Shown here: positions 43,851 through 53,811 of the stretch, piece by piece
Numbering within the stretch: position 1 is the stretch's first letter
Layout of the letters: every line of letters starts with the position of its first letter
Assembly: GCF_011927825.1 (NCBI RefSeq)
Contig: NZ_JAATJI010000002.1
Span: 496,001-560,000, forward strand
Source of the DNA: Polymorphobacter fuscus
GTDB taxonomy: Bacteria; Pseudomonadota; Alphaproteobacteria; Sphingomonadales; Sphingomonadaceae
Direction of reading: 5' to 3'
DNA: 64,000 nucleotides
Program-made: the position numbers and the translations under genes
Notes under the pieces: generated by a model
Told to the model about the DNA's origin: nothing
What the model saw: only the letters and a program-made list of their open reading frames with translations
The model's database searches: none

Positions 43851-46800
43851 CGACCAAGTTTATCGCAACCCAACGGAGCGACGGCGGCGAGGCGATCACT
43901 CTGTCGCGCGAACACCAGAAGGGACTGTTTCGGCGTGCGTCAAGCGAGAAGGTCCCGGTTTCAGAGTGGCCCAAGGTGGCACCCGAAGCAGGGCAAGCGG
44001 CATTGGCTCTTGCACGATCATACGATGACGATGGCCAAATTATCGAGCAGGAGAGCGAGATCGCCCTTCCAGCGCATGTCGTTGCGCGATTGGACGAGGC
44101 CGATGCCTTTGCGTTGGGATTGCCGCCAGCCACTTACCTGACCCTGCAGCTCAATTCAGACGGTTCACTTTCCGAAGGAACCATCAAGGTAAACACGAGA
44201 TGGGTTCGCCGGGGTGGGTCGCCCGTTCGTGCCGACATTGTGGGAGCACGTGTTCGCGAAGGCGGACGGGTCAGCCGGATGCCCGAGCCAATCTTTTCGG
44301 TTTTCAACGCTGCGCTTGCCGTTAATGCCGCTGATGATCCTGACTCACGCCGAGCGGCCTTTGCGTATCTTCGCGAGCAGCTTGGTGATGAGATCGGCGC
44401 CGGCATTGAAGCTGACGGGTTTCTTGAAAGAATCCGCATCGCATATGCCTCCAACTTCTCCTTGAACGCCAAAACAGATCACGGCCGCTTCGATTTTGAT
44501 CCGATACTCTTCTCGAGGAGTGTGGGCGAAGCACCGGATGGAGATCTGATCGATGAAGCCGATGCGTCGCTGCTGACCGCTCAGGACAACCAGCATTTCC
44601 AACGCAGGTTTAGGAGTCAGGAAGGGGGGCGGCGCAGTTACCTTTTATCAGATGGAACGCTGCTGTTCCTTGATCCATTGCTGGGGAAAGCTCTAGACAT
44701 CGTTCGTACCAAGCAGGCGGGCACGTCGCGGGAAAGGCGCGAATTCTTGCGCTCGCCGCAGCGCATCCTACGCGAAGAGCTCGACCTCGACGCGAGTGGA
44801 GACGACGAAGCCGCCGATCGACTCTTCATCGAGACCCAGCAATTCTCGGAGCGCGTCAGCGGCATTGAGGTTTGGCAGAAACCAGTCCTGCCCTGGATTA
44901 AACCGAAGCTCAACACGTGGCTGCCAGAAGACTTTGGCCTGCGGATTGGCGATCCTCCTAATGCGCGTCATATCGAACTGGCGCCGGGCGATGCAGAAGT
45001 TCTTGCCGGCACGGTTAAAGCCGCCATTGAATCCGGTAATGAGACCGTTGCATGGCGCAATGAAGATATCCCTGCAACACCAGCTACTCTCGGGGCGGCG
45101 CGCGCTGTCGCTGATCTTGAAAGGCAGATTGCCTCGGAACGTGATGGGCAGACGCTCAGTGGCGGTGCGCGTGAAAGCGTCGAGATCCTGTTCCTCCAGG
45201 TTGGGGCTAATTTCGAGCAACTCGACTACGCTCGCCTGCCCCGGTCAAAACCAGAATCGGTGCCGTTCATCGTCCCATCGCTTCCCCAAGGTCTGAAATC
45301 GGAGCCGAAGCCTCACCAGGTAGACGCGTTCTCTTGGCTGACAGAAGCTTGGGAGCGTCGGATGCCAGGCATCCTCCTTGCTGATGACATGGGGCTAGGC
45401 AAGACATTCCAGGCGCTGATGTTCCTTCTATGGCTGCGGAGCAACTCTGCTCACGCAAAGCCTGTTCTGATCGTTGCGCCGACCGGCCTGCTCAAGAATT
45501 GGCAAGCAGAGCTAGCGCAACATGTCGAGGCCGGCCTCATGGGGCCGGTCGTCGAGGCGTTTGGGACAAACTTGCAGAGCTTTCGGCTCGACGCTGGGAG
45601 CGACATCCGCGGTGGTACCTCGCGGCTGGATTCGGCCATGTGGGAAGGCGCAGGAATCGTCCTTACGACCTACGAGACGATGCGTGACTATCACATTAGC
45701 TTCGCGCGCATTCCGTTTGACGTGATTGTCTACGACGAGGTTCAGAAGCTGAAGAATCCTGCCAGCCAGATGACCCGGGCAGCCAAGGCGTTAAACGGCC
45801 GTCTCCAGATTGCCATGACCGGCACACCGGTCGAGAACAGGCTTCAGGATCTCTGGTCGATTGCTGATACGGTTTATCCGGGCTTTCTCGGATCCAGTCG
45901 AGAGTTTGAAAGCAACTTCCCATCGAACGATCTCGATCGCTTGTCTGAACTTCAACACCGGCTGATCGACCGCGATGATGAACTACCGCCCTTCATGCTT
46001 CGGCGCATGAAGGACGAAATTTTGACGGGGTTGCCCAAGAAGAGTGCTCGCAAGTACGCGGTCGAGATGCCGCCAGTACAAGCCGAGGCCTATGATCTCG
46101 TGCTCGCCCGTGCACGGGCGCTGCGGCAAAGCGGCGAGCAAGGTGCGATGTTGAAGGTGCTGCATATGCTGCGCGGCACATCGCTCCATCCATCGCCGCC
46201 ACGAGGCATTGTCGATATCGATGAGTATATCGCGCAGTCCGCTCGCCTGAAGAAGACCTTCGAAATTCTCGAAGATCTCCAGAAGCGGGGGGAAAAGACA
46301 CTAATCTTCTGCGAAGACCTTGAAATGCAGACCTTTCTCGCAATGGCGATTCAGGAGCGCTTCAACCTTGAACGCAGACCTATGTGCATCAGTGGGAAGG
46401 TGGCCGGACACAAGCGGCAGGACATGGTCAACACCTTTCAGGGATCGCCGGTCCCGTTCGACGTTCTCATTCTCTCTCCAAAGGCCGGCGGTGTGGGCCT
46501 TACGATTACAGCCGCTAACAATGTTATACACCTGTCGAGGTGGTGGAACCCAGCTGTCGAAGACCAGGCAACCGACAGGGCCTATCGTATCGGTCAAACA
46601 CGGCCGGTTACGATTCACATCCCGATGGCTATCCATCCGGACTCGGCGATTGGCCCATCGAGCTTCGATCAGCGCCTTGATGCCCTCATGGAGCGGAAGC
46701 GCTCGTTGTGCCGCGGTTTGCTCATGCCGCCGGAAAGCGAACATGACGTTGAGGAGTTGCTCTGTGACGTTCTCGACGGGCATCGGGTTCAAACAGGGGA

Positions 46801-47671
46801 TCAGAAAGCAAATTCTGCAGGCGAAGGCGCAAGTCGACTAATTCTCGAAGAGTCTGACACCGACAACATTCGGACAATCTCCTTAGCCGGCGCCGAGCCA
46901 GGCCGTGTCGATCTCGATCTTGCTGAGGAAAGCTCCAAGCCCGCTGCGCCTTTGGATGATGCAGAGCGCAAGGGTGCTAAAGACGAAGAGCCGCTTGCTA
47001 ATGAACCAAATCCCCAGGCCGACAAGGACCTGGCGGCTCGATCCGAGGTGCTCGACGGAGGTGCCCCGGACGCAGGTGAAAAGGCGTTTACTTCGACCAA
47101 GGCTGGCCAATCGGCTTCGCGCCCAATCTTGTCGGTGCGAACGCCCGTTGATGCGGCAGAGGCACGAGTATCATATGTTCAGCGCGTGGTTTTTGAGCAA
47201 TACGGACCACGCGACTGGGCCATATTCGAGCAGTATGCCCGCGACGCGGCCATAGCGCGGCTCGAGGTTCAGGATCCATATTGCTGCGCAGATGAGCAGG
47301 CGCGGGGACGCCTCGTCAACTTTATCGGTCGGTTTCAGCAGCTCGCTTCGGACATCGCTGCCGTTCATATTGTGGCGTTCGACGCGGACTCGGTTCAGAC
47401 AAGAGACGTTGAGAGCACAAACGATCAGCGCAAGGATCTTGAACAGCGTTGGAATCGCCTGCTCTCGTCTGTGCCGCTGCACCTTTCACAGAAGTCGCGG
47501 CGATCCGTTGGCGATTTGCACGACCGCTACGTCAAGGCCAGGCTTGGCAATGGGGATACCGTCATCTGGGACTTGGGCCGCGGAATTGACGGGGTCATGA
47601 ACGCCCGCTGGTCCTGCGTCGTCAATGCCTTCTATGACCGGTCGGCGCCGGGATCACAGTTGGTTCACTGA
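43844..47671 (+). CDS. zorD: Zorya anti-phage protein ZorD (SNF2-type helicase with MIT_C-like C-terminus)
   Basis: A 1275-aa SF2/SNF2 ATPase, the effector of type I Zorya. A non-catalytic N-terminal region (about 1-480) precedes the helicase: KPHQVDAFSWL (Q-motif region), Walker A ADDMGLGKT near 515, the DExx-box VYDEVQ near 630, GTPVENRL, and the second RecA domain ending WWNPAVEDQATDRAYRIGQ near 900. An acidic, low-complexity linker (about 985-1100) follows. The last 165 residues contain VQDPYCCADE, VHIVAFDADS and LHDRY...WDLGRGIDG, resembling the phospholipase-D-like MIT_C domain instead of the Mrr-like nuclease reported for this family. Start is one of two adjacent GTG codons (43844 or 43847). 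Longer than the ZorD I remember. Confidence 0.9.
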   Translation: MVTTKFIATQRSDGGEAITLSREHQKGLFRRASSEKVPVSEWPKVAPEAGQAALALARSYDDDGQIIEQESEIALPAHVVARLDEADAFALGLPPATYLTLQLNSDGSLSEGTIKVNTRWVRRGGSPVRADIVGARVREGGRVSRMPEPIFSVFNAALAVNAADDPDSRRAAFAYLREQLGDEIGAGIEADGFLERIRIAYASNFSLNAKTDHGRFDFDPILFSRSVGEAPDGDLIDEADASLLTAQDNQHFQRRFRSQEGGRRSYLLSDGTLLFLDPLLGKALDIVRTKQAGTSRERREFLRSPQRILREELDLDASGDDEAADRLFIETQQFSERVSGIEVWQKPVLPWIKPKLNTWLPEDFGLRIGDPPNARHIELAPGDAEVLAGTVKAAIESGNETVAWRNEDIPATPATLGAARAVADLERQIASERDGQTLSGGARESVEILFLQVGANFEQLDYARLPRSKPESVPFIVPSLPQGLKSEPKPHQVDAFSWLTEAWERRMPGILLADDMGLGKTFQALMFLLWLRSNSAHAKPVLIVAPTGLLKNWQAELAQHVEAGLMGPVVEAFGTNLQSFRLDAGSDIRGGTSRLDSAMWEGAGIVLTTYETMRDYHISFARIPFDVIVYDEVQKLKNPASQMTRAAKALNGRLQIAMTGTPVENRLQDLWSIADTVYPGFLGSSREFESNFPSNDLDRLSELQHRLIDRDDELPPFMLRRMKDEILTGLPKKSARKYAVEMPPVQAEAYDLVLARARALRQSGEQGAMLKVLHMLRGTSLHPSPPRGIVDIDEYIAQSARLKKTFEILEDLQKRGEKTLIFCEDLEMQTFLAMAIQERFNLERRPMCISGKVAGHKRQDMVNTFQGSPVPFDVLILSPKAGGVGLTITAANNVIHLSRWWNPAVEDQATDRAYRIGQTRPVTIHIPMAIHPDSAIGPSSFDQRLDALMERKRSLCRGLLMPPESEHDVEELLCDVLDGHRVQTGDQKANSAGEGASRLILEESDTDNIRTISLAGAEPGRVDLDLAEESSKPAAPLDDAERKGAKDEEPLANEPNPQADKDLAARSEVLDGGAPDAGEKAFTSTKAGQSASRPILSVRTPVDAAEARVSYVQRVVFEQYGPRDWAIFEQYARDAAIARLEVQDPYCCADEQARGRLVNFIGRFQQLASDIAAVHIVAFDADSVQTRDVESTNDQRKDLEQRWNRLLSSVPLHLSQKSRRSVGDLHDRYVKARLGNGDTVIWDLGRGIDGVMNARWSCVVNAFYDRSAPGSQLVH

Positions 47672-47745
47672 ACGCCCAATCTGCCAAATTTGTGACCGGC
47701 TTCCAATTTGGGGCGCCTTCAAGCGAGATCCCGAGCGGTGCCGGT

Positions 47746-50700
47746 TCAAGTGATGACCACGTAGCCAGCCCCGCGGGCACTCACAATTGCGTTGAATTGG
47801 GCCAGTTTAGACAATTGCTTCGTGACTTCTGCGCCAAAATCAAACCGTGCAAATGATGGCGTCCGCCAAGGACCAAAGCCTTGATCAAGGATGATGCGAA
47901 CCGCGTGATTTTGCGCAAAGTGCAACGTCAGCACCCGCCCGTGTCCGGCATTGCGATCATCGAGTTTGACGTCAAAACCAGCAGCCTCAAGCAAGCCGAT
48001 AAGCACCTCGTCGCGGTCTTCGGCAAACTGCCAATCATGATCGGGCGCAAATGGCTGCCGGTCATTCGGGCGAAGTGGATTGGTGATGATTCCGGCGGAG
48101 ATTTTCCCCTGACTGCCAAATTCCTCGTGGATGCCTTTTATCGCGTCGGTGAGAAGACGGACACTGAGCGGTGTCTGCAAGTATCGGTCATTGTACGTAA
48201 TGCGTGCCAGGGGGCCTAAGCCCCCAGCGGCTCGAATGTGCGGAGCAAGCAGTGTCGCAAAGCGGCTACCGAAGCCGATCAGATCTCCGTCCAGTTCCTT
48301 GGAAAGTTCAAGATACTGAGTGCCCGATGCGGGCAGCAAGCTGTCGAGTACAAGCCCGACACTCAGTGGTGCAGGCTCAGCCGTAATTCTGACGGCAGCA
48401 TGTCCCCAATCGGGCGACAGATTGCGGGCATGAAGATCACGCGTCACCCACGCGTACGGCCGTGCTCCATCATTTTGGGCAACGGTGATGGCGCCATTGG
48501 AATAGACAGGCGCCTTGCCGACCCTCAGGTCGAGGTTGAGTGCTTTGGCGGCATCGCGTAGGGCAAGCCGAGCCGCAGGGTCGAGTTTGTCCAGCCATGC
48601 CTGTTCAATCACCAAGCGCACCCGCTTGCCTTTCGTGGTGATCTTTTGGACCGTTGCCTCAAAGAGACCGCGACCTACGTAAGCGACATCCGTTTCAGGA
48701 CCAGCCCAGACCGTAACTGTCTGGGCACCACCTTCAACCGCGTCCACCAGCGCGTCAGCCACGGACGGGCAATGGCGCGCATCGGGTGCCGCCATGTCGG
48801 CTTCATCGATACGTCCGAGCGCCTCAAGAGTGGTCCTGGCCCAGCTCAACGCAGCTTGCCTGTCGATGCTCTCTTGGTGCTTGAACAAGTCCACCGTCAG
48901 CACGCAAGCGGAGCAGCCTTTGACGCAGCCGGGCTCTTGGCAGTCTAAAATTTGTGCCGCCTCATGCAGCAGCTCTTCGAACCATCGCACCGCATTTGGC
49001 GCGAAGCCTGCCCCACCGGCGGCGCGATCGAAAAGGAATAGCGAGTGGGTTTTCTGCCCCAAGATGCTGCGTGCAGATCGTACGGCAATCCCGATTTCGT
49101 TAGTTTCAATTCCTAAGCGCCGGCAGAGGGCTTCTCGTAACGCTGCAACCGCAGCCCAGGCAGCGCCTTCATTCTCGAGACCAACAGGCTGGAGCTCGGT
49201 AACATCAGTGGCCGCCTCATACCCAAGCGCGATGGGAGTGGTGATCTTGAACGACTTCTCGTTGCCTGGGCATAGGCCGGCGGCATTTCGGCGCGTACCG
49301 CGCAAGGGGGCGTGATCCAGCAATGCCTTGGTACCGCTCACAACCGCGGACACGGGCTCAGCTCGGCCACATTCAAGGCAAATATGGTAGCCCTTGTGAC
49401 CCACCCCGCGGGATGAGAAAAACACCAGGCCATCTGCGCTTGCACGCATCCGGCCAAGCTCTGGGGTCACAAATTTTTGCCAGACCGTGTTGCGAACAAC
49501 GATTTGTTCCGGCTCCGGTTCGACGTAGCGTACTTGGTCGGTATCAGCGTGTGGCTTTTCCGCCATATCGACGATGAAGCCGGTCGGTTCAAGAAAACGT
49601 CGGCTCGCACCATTGGGAAGCTCCTCGCGGCAAGACGGGCACGCGTCAGGAACGACAGGCGAACAATCGGCGGCCCCGCAGGACGGGCAAGCCCAGAAGA
49701 TCCGGAGCGACTGCACCTCCCGGGCCTGCGCATCATCAGACGGGCGCTGCCAGTTGAGAGTGACACCTGCGGATCGATAAACGAGCCCATTGACGACGAT
49801 CTCGGAGCCAGGCGCGTAGTCCCTGATAGCGATATCGAGAGTTCGGGAAGGGTAGCTGCGCCGCCGCTGGTTGCCCTCATCCTGCTGGTCCGTGCTGTCG
49901 TACGCAGCGTCATTTCCTGGTTTGTCCTCATGGACAAAGGGCACCACAGCTGTTGGCATCCCATGCGCGGGCAAAAACCCGCGGACGACCAACTCCTTTA
50001 GCAGGTTCTCGCGCGTCAACCGCTTGAGCTGATACTCAAGGCCAGCACGGCCTTCTGGGACATCGACGCTGGCGATCTGAGCCTGCATTAGCTCCCATTC
50101 GGTCACGAAGCTGGCAGCAACCTCCTCAAGCATGCTGGCTGCCGCCACGAAGAGCGACTGATCGCGATCGAGGGCTGTCCCGGTTACCAGACGACCCACT
50201 TCGTTGTGGAGTTCGCTCCAAGTGCTGGGAGCCCCCAGCCACGCAATGCAGGTTCGAACCGGGCTAGCTTCGATCGGAGGTGTACCGGATGTCTCGGGGC
50301 AGCCGAAGAAATCGCCTGCGCGCGTCTTTAGGGCTTCACCGCCTGCGCTCGCGAACCAGCGCGCGAGCAATAAAGCGTTGATATGCCGTTGGACGATGCG
50401 GCGGCTATCAAGTCGGACCTGCGGTGCGCGCGTTTGACGACTGAGATAGCCGGCAGGATCGCGAAAAGCTTCCCGATCGAGCGGAGTGTCACGCGTGTAA
50501 GTCAGCGAACTGGCAAACCCTTGGCGCCGCCGACCGACACGGCCGACCCGCTGGCGGTAGCTGGCAAGCGATGGGGGTACGTTTGTCATCATCACGGCAG
50601 AAACCGAGCCGATGTCGACGCCCATTTCCATGGTGGTCGAGCAGTTGAGGATGTTGATCTCGCCGCGTTTGAACTCCGTCTCGAACTGCCGCAGCCGGTA

Positions 50701-53700
50701 GGCTGGCTGCTGGGCCGAATGCTCGGCTGCGCGCATGTAAGGCGACAGAACAGCCACGCGATCGTGCAAGTTGGTCCAAACCCCGACGTCCCTTAGCGTC
50801 TTCACCTGCTCATCGTCTGATAGCCAGGCTCGTATTGCCAGCACGCCATCTGCGTTGGGGAAAGACACCGGCAGCTGCGGAAGCTGGATTATAGACGGGG
50901 ATGTGTCGGCTGTTTTCAGCCCATCTCGATGGCCATAGGGACTGTAACCCAAGACAGTGGCCGGCAGCACCTGGCCGGTCACCGGACACAGCCATGCATC
51001 GGTGACCGGCGCAATCCGTGCTTTGGCGAAATCCAAAGCGTAGCCCGGTTGTTGCTGCGATGACAAAATGGGGCGCAGGGCAAGCCAGGCGGAATTCAGG
51101 ATACTGTTGATATCGCGCCGATCTTCTCCCTTGTCATGATCAAGCTGCAAGGCTTTTTCGAGGGCAAGAACCAGGTTGGACGGCAATCCGCCGGGCTTGT
51201 TGATTTGGGGCCAAGCAAGTTCCCGCCTCGCTTGGCTTGTCTCACCTGGGGGCAGCAACGTCGAAAGCGGCGTTTGCGACCCGAGCCAGTGCACGTCGTT
51301 CCAATCGGCTCGAATGACGGCTTGAGCCCGCACAACTGTATCGATCATGACGTAGAGCAGGTCTCGCCAATCACCGACGCCTTTCCCTTTGGCCTGCAGC
51401 TCGGGCGGAACGATCTTCACGTTGTCCACGGCATCGAAGCGTAGGCGCGCCAAGCCCATCGTCTCCGGCGTACTGCCGCGGCGCGGCCGGCGATTGAATT
51501 CGCGGAGAAGAAGAAACTCGGCAAAGGCGATCGGGTCCTTGCCATAACGATCCTCTCGCGGGCCCCAGACCTTGGCCATCCAATGATGAATCTCGGGAAG
51601 GGCGGCGAAATGCTTGCGGAACTCAGGCCAGGCAATCCCACCGAGGTTGGGCTGTAACTTCTGAGCCAAGTCAGCTTCACGTGCCTTGATCATGTCCTTG
51701 AGATCGGAAGGCGCGCTTGCTCCTAACTTCAGCGCAAGGCCTTCGAGGGTGGCGATCTCACTTCGGATGGTCCCGATTTCAGGATCCTCGTCGCTGCCAG
51801 CAGCCATGCTGCCTTGGACAGAATGATAAATGATCCCTCTGACGAAGGCTCTTTCTGACGTTGTCTGCAAGCTGGCAGCAAAACGCGCGGAACCTTGCCG
51901 GCTGTCTGTGAACGACAAGAGTTGGCGCCCATCTGCGGGCGCCCTGTAGGCCCCTGGCGTCTCTACCTTTCGCGGCTCTACGCCTTCCAGCAGGACCGGG
52001 GCAGCGTTGCCAATTAGATAGGGGGCGCCGAAACGGATCGGCCGCAGAACAATGCTACGCTTGGGGGTAGCAGACGCATTGCATGCTCCGCAGCTTTCCG
52101 TCTGATAGATGGGGTAGGTGTGGGTGGCAGAAGTTGAACTGTCGTGGCGCACACCGGACATCGGCTCGACATAGGCATCGCGGGCTCCACTCAGTCGGCG
52201 CACCCCGACGGACTGGCGCAGTGCATCGTAGCTCGATGCGGTATTTTCGTCTTGGTCTTGGTCATCGTCGCCGTCATCGACAAACTCGCGTTCCCTAAGC
52301 GCTGCGAATTCGTCCAGAACGGGCGGGGTGTAGCGGGCCTGCAATCGCCCTTCTCGTTCTTCGCAGTCCAGATACGGCTCGCCGCATTCACTGCAGGTGA
52401 GAATCTCTAGAACCGGCGCCTTGCATGTCGCGCAGTTGTCAGTGCGCTCCACTGATATGGCTCCATAGGGCCATCCAGCTGGCTGGTCAGCGCAGTTGGG
52501 ATTTATACAACTCCAAAGGCCCGGCACCGCGCGCAAGAACCCGTGAATGCGCAGCGGCAGCAGCGGCCCACGCTGGCGATCTTGATCGTTTGCGATGGCC
52601 TCGATGACTTGGTCGAGCGGCTGTCCGACCGGTTTCAAAAGCCGGGCAGCCTGCGCCAGCGGTACGGGCTTGCATTCAGCTTCCCGAATAAATGCCTGAA
52701 CAGCTGGACTAGCCGCGACGCGGTCTCGGTTTGTCAGGTCGACTGTGCTCAGAGACGACGAGAGGGCGGGCTCCGGCAGCAGTATTTCTTCACGTTTGCC
52801 TAGTACGACATGGACTTTGCGCTCATCTGTGCCCGAAATATCCCGCAAGAACCGCCGCAGCTCGTCAGTGACATCCATCCCTTCGCCGCCGATCGTGGCC
52901 GATGTCGCCACGAACCGCACTTGCTCGGCGGTCACACCAAACGTCAGCAGGACCCGCCGTAGCAGAAGTGCAATCTCGGCGGCCGATGAACCCACATAGC
53001 TGTGTGCCTCGTCGATGATAATCCAGCGCAACGTGCCCTGGCTTTTCTCAATCAGCGGCCGATCGATCCGGCGCACGAGCATATACTCGAGCATGGCAAC
53101 GTTAGTCACAAGGATAGGCGGCGGATCACTGCGAAGCGTTGCGCGATCAAGCACTTGTTCAGGCCGAACCTTGTCTTGGGCCCGCAATCTTTCCTGCGTC
53201 AAACCATTGTAGAGGCCAAAACGCACCTTGCCATCGAACGGGGCGGTCCACGCTCGCAGTCGTTCTTGCTGGCTCGCAATCAGGGCATTCAGGGGATAGA
53301 GAGCGATTGCCCGCACACCCTGCAATCGACCGGCCTGCTCAGCTTCACAGGCAAGATCGTGCAGCAGCGGCATCACGAAGCATTCGGTTTTGCCAGAACC
53401 TGTGCCGCTCGACACCAGCACTGAACGCCGATCGGGTGCCGTCAAATGTTCCCAAGCAGCGATCTGGTGGCGGTATGGCTGGGCATCGGGCGGAAAGCGA
53501 TACTCACCTGCGCTCTCGCTCGAAATCGCGCTAATAACTTTGGGGTGGAGAAGGGAGCCCGCGCAATCGGCAAAGGTGCGTCCCTCCACTTCAAATGGCG
53601 CAGCGCCTTCGATCACCGGCTCGCGCACGAGCGCGCCTTCACTCACATCGCGTGATCCTAACCGGCGGCGGATTTCAGCAGCCAGCGCGCGGTGATTGAG

Positions 53701-53811
53701 CCCTGACCGGCCGAGGACGGCTTCAACGGTCCGCTCCCGGATCAACTCCATGGTCTTTAATGGGCCCGTTACAGGGCGCATTGGCAGCATCGGAGCATCT
53801 GTTTCAGCCAC
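47746..53811 (-). CDS. druE: Druantia anti-phage protein DruE (DEAD/DEAH helicase, DUF1998)
   Basis: A 2021-aa helicase of the Druantia system. The N-terminal RecA domain has Walker A SSGTGSGKT (about 134-142), VTNVAMLEYMLVR and the DEAH box WIIIDEAHSY near residue 265, then SATIG. Zinc-ribbon Cys clusters follow (CATCK, CSECGEPYLDC, later CPSCGAADC and CPSC). The second RecA domain holds STTMEMGVDIG and QRVGRVGRR. The DUF1998 region is near 1600-1700 (FLFDRAAGGAGF, then CVKGCSACVL). The C-terminal 300 residues include VTVWAGPE and LDQGFGPW, possibly PLD-like. GTG 53811 abuts the druH stop with no spacer. Size and pairing with druH identify type III Druantia, not DISARM DrmA/B. Confidence 0.88.
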   Translation of the reverse strand: MAETDAPMLPMRPVTGPLKTMELIRERTVEAVLGRSGLNHRALAAEIRRRLGSRDVSEGALVREPVIEGAAPFEVEGRTFADCAGSLLHPKVISAISSESAGEYRFPPDAQPYRHQIAAWEHLTAPDRRSVLVSSGTGSGKTECFVMPLLHDLACEAEQAGRLQGVRAIALYPLNALIASQQERLRAWTAPFDGKVRFGLYNGLTQERLRAQDKVRPEQVLDRATLRSDPPPILVTNVAMLEYMLVRRIDRPLIEKSQGTLRWIIIDEAHSYVGSSAAEIALLLRRVLLTFGVTAEQVRFVATSATIGGEGMDVTDELRRFLRDISGTDERKVHVVLGKREEILLPEPALSSSLSTVDLTNRDRVAASPAVQAFIREAECKPVPLAQAARLLKPVGQPLDQVIEAIANDQDRQRGPLLPLRIHGFLRAVPGLWSCINPNCADQPAGWPYGAISVERTDNCATCKAPVLEILTCSECGEPYLDCEEREGRLQARYTPPVLDEFAALREREFVDDGDDDQDQDENTASSYDALRQSVGVRRLSGARDAYVEPMSGVRHDSSTSATHTYPIYQTESCGACNASATPKRSIVLRPIRFGAPYLIGNAAPVLLEGVEPRKVETPGAYRAPADGRQLLSFTDSRQGSARFAASLQTTSERAFVRGIIYHSVQGSMAAGSDEDPEIGTIRSEIATLEGLALKLGASAPSDLKDMIKAREADLAQKLQPNLGGIAWPEFRKHFAALPEIHHWMAKVWGPREDRYGKDPIAFAEFLLLREFNRRPRRGSTPETMGLARLRFDAVDNVKIVPPELQAKGKGVGDWRDLLYVMIDTVVRAQAVIRADWNDVHWLGSQTPLSTLLPPGETSQARRELAWPQINKPGGLPSNLVLALEKALQLDHDKGEDRRDINSILNSAWLALRPILSSQQQPGYALDFAKARIAPVTDAWLCPVTGQVLPATVLGYSPYGHRDGLKTADTSPSIIQLPQLPVSFPNADGVLAIRAWLSDDEQVKTLRDVGVWTNLHDRVAVLSPYMRAAEHSAQQPAYRLRQFETEFKRGEINILNCSTTMEMGVDIGSVSAVMMTNVPPSLASYRQRVGRVGRRRQGFASSLTYTRDTPLDREAFRDPAGYLSRQTRAPQVRLDSRRIVQRHINALLLARWFASAGGEALKTRAGDFFGCPETSGTPPIEASPVRTCIAWLGAPSTWSELHNEVGRLVTGTALDRDQSLFVAAASMLEEVAASFVTEWELMQAQIASVDVPEGRAGLEYQLKRLTRENLLKELVVRGFLPAHGMPTAVVPFVHEDKPGNDAAYDSTDQQDEGNQRRRSYPSRTLDIAIRDYAPGSEIVVNGLVYRSAGVTLNWQRPSDDAQAREVQSLRIFWACPSCGAADCSPVVPDACPSCREELPNGASRRFLEPTGFIVDMAEKPHADTDQVRYVEPEPEQIVVRNTVWQKFVTPELGRMRASADGLVFFSSRGVGHKGYHICLECGRAEPVSAVVSGTKALLDHAPLRGTRRNAAGLCPGNEKSFKITTPIALGYEAATDVTELQPVGLENEGAAWAAVAALREALCRRLGIETNEIGIAVRSARSILGQKTHSLFLFDRAAGGAGFAPNAVRWFEELLHEAAQILDCQEPGCVKGCSACVLTVDLFKHQESIDRQAALSWARTTLEALGRIDEADMAAPDARHCPSVADALVDAVEGGAQTVTVWAGPETDVAYVGRGLFEATVQKITTKGKRVRLVIEQAWLDKLDPAARLALRDAAKALNLDLRVGKAPVYSNGAITVAQNDGARPYAWVTRDLHARNLSPDWGHAAVRITAEPAPLSVGLVLDSLLPASGTQYLELSKELDGDLIGFGSRFATLLAPHIRAAGGLGPLARITYNDRYLQTPLSVRLLTDAIKGIHEEFGSQGKISAGIITNPLRPNDRQPFAPDHDWQFAEDRDEVLIGLLEAAGFDVKLDDRNAGHGRVLTLHFAQNHAVRIILDQGFGPWRTPSFARFDFGAEVTKQLSKLAQFNAIVSARGAGYVVIT

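Noticed and set aside
47746..53811. druE as DISARM DrmA/DrmB or the Dpd helicase
   Set aside because: About 2000 aa with DUF1998 plus an STY4851-type partner fits Druantia III; no DrmC PLD gene, methylase or dpd genes are present.
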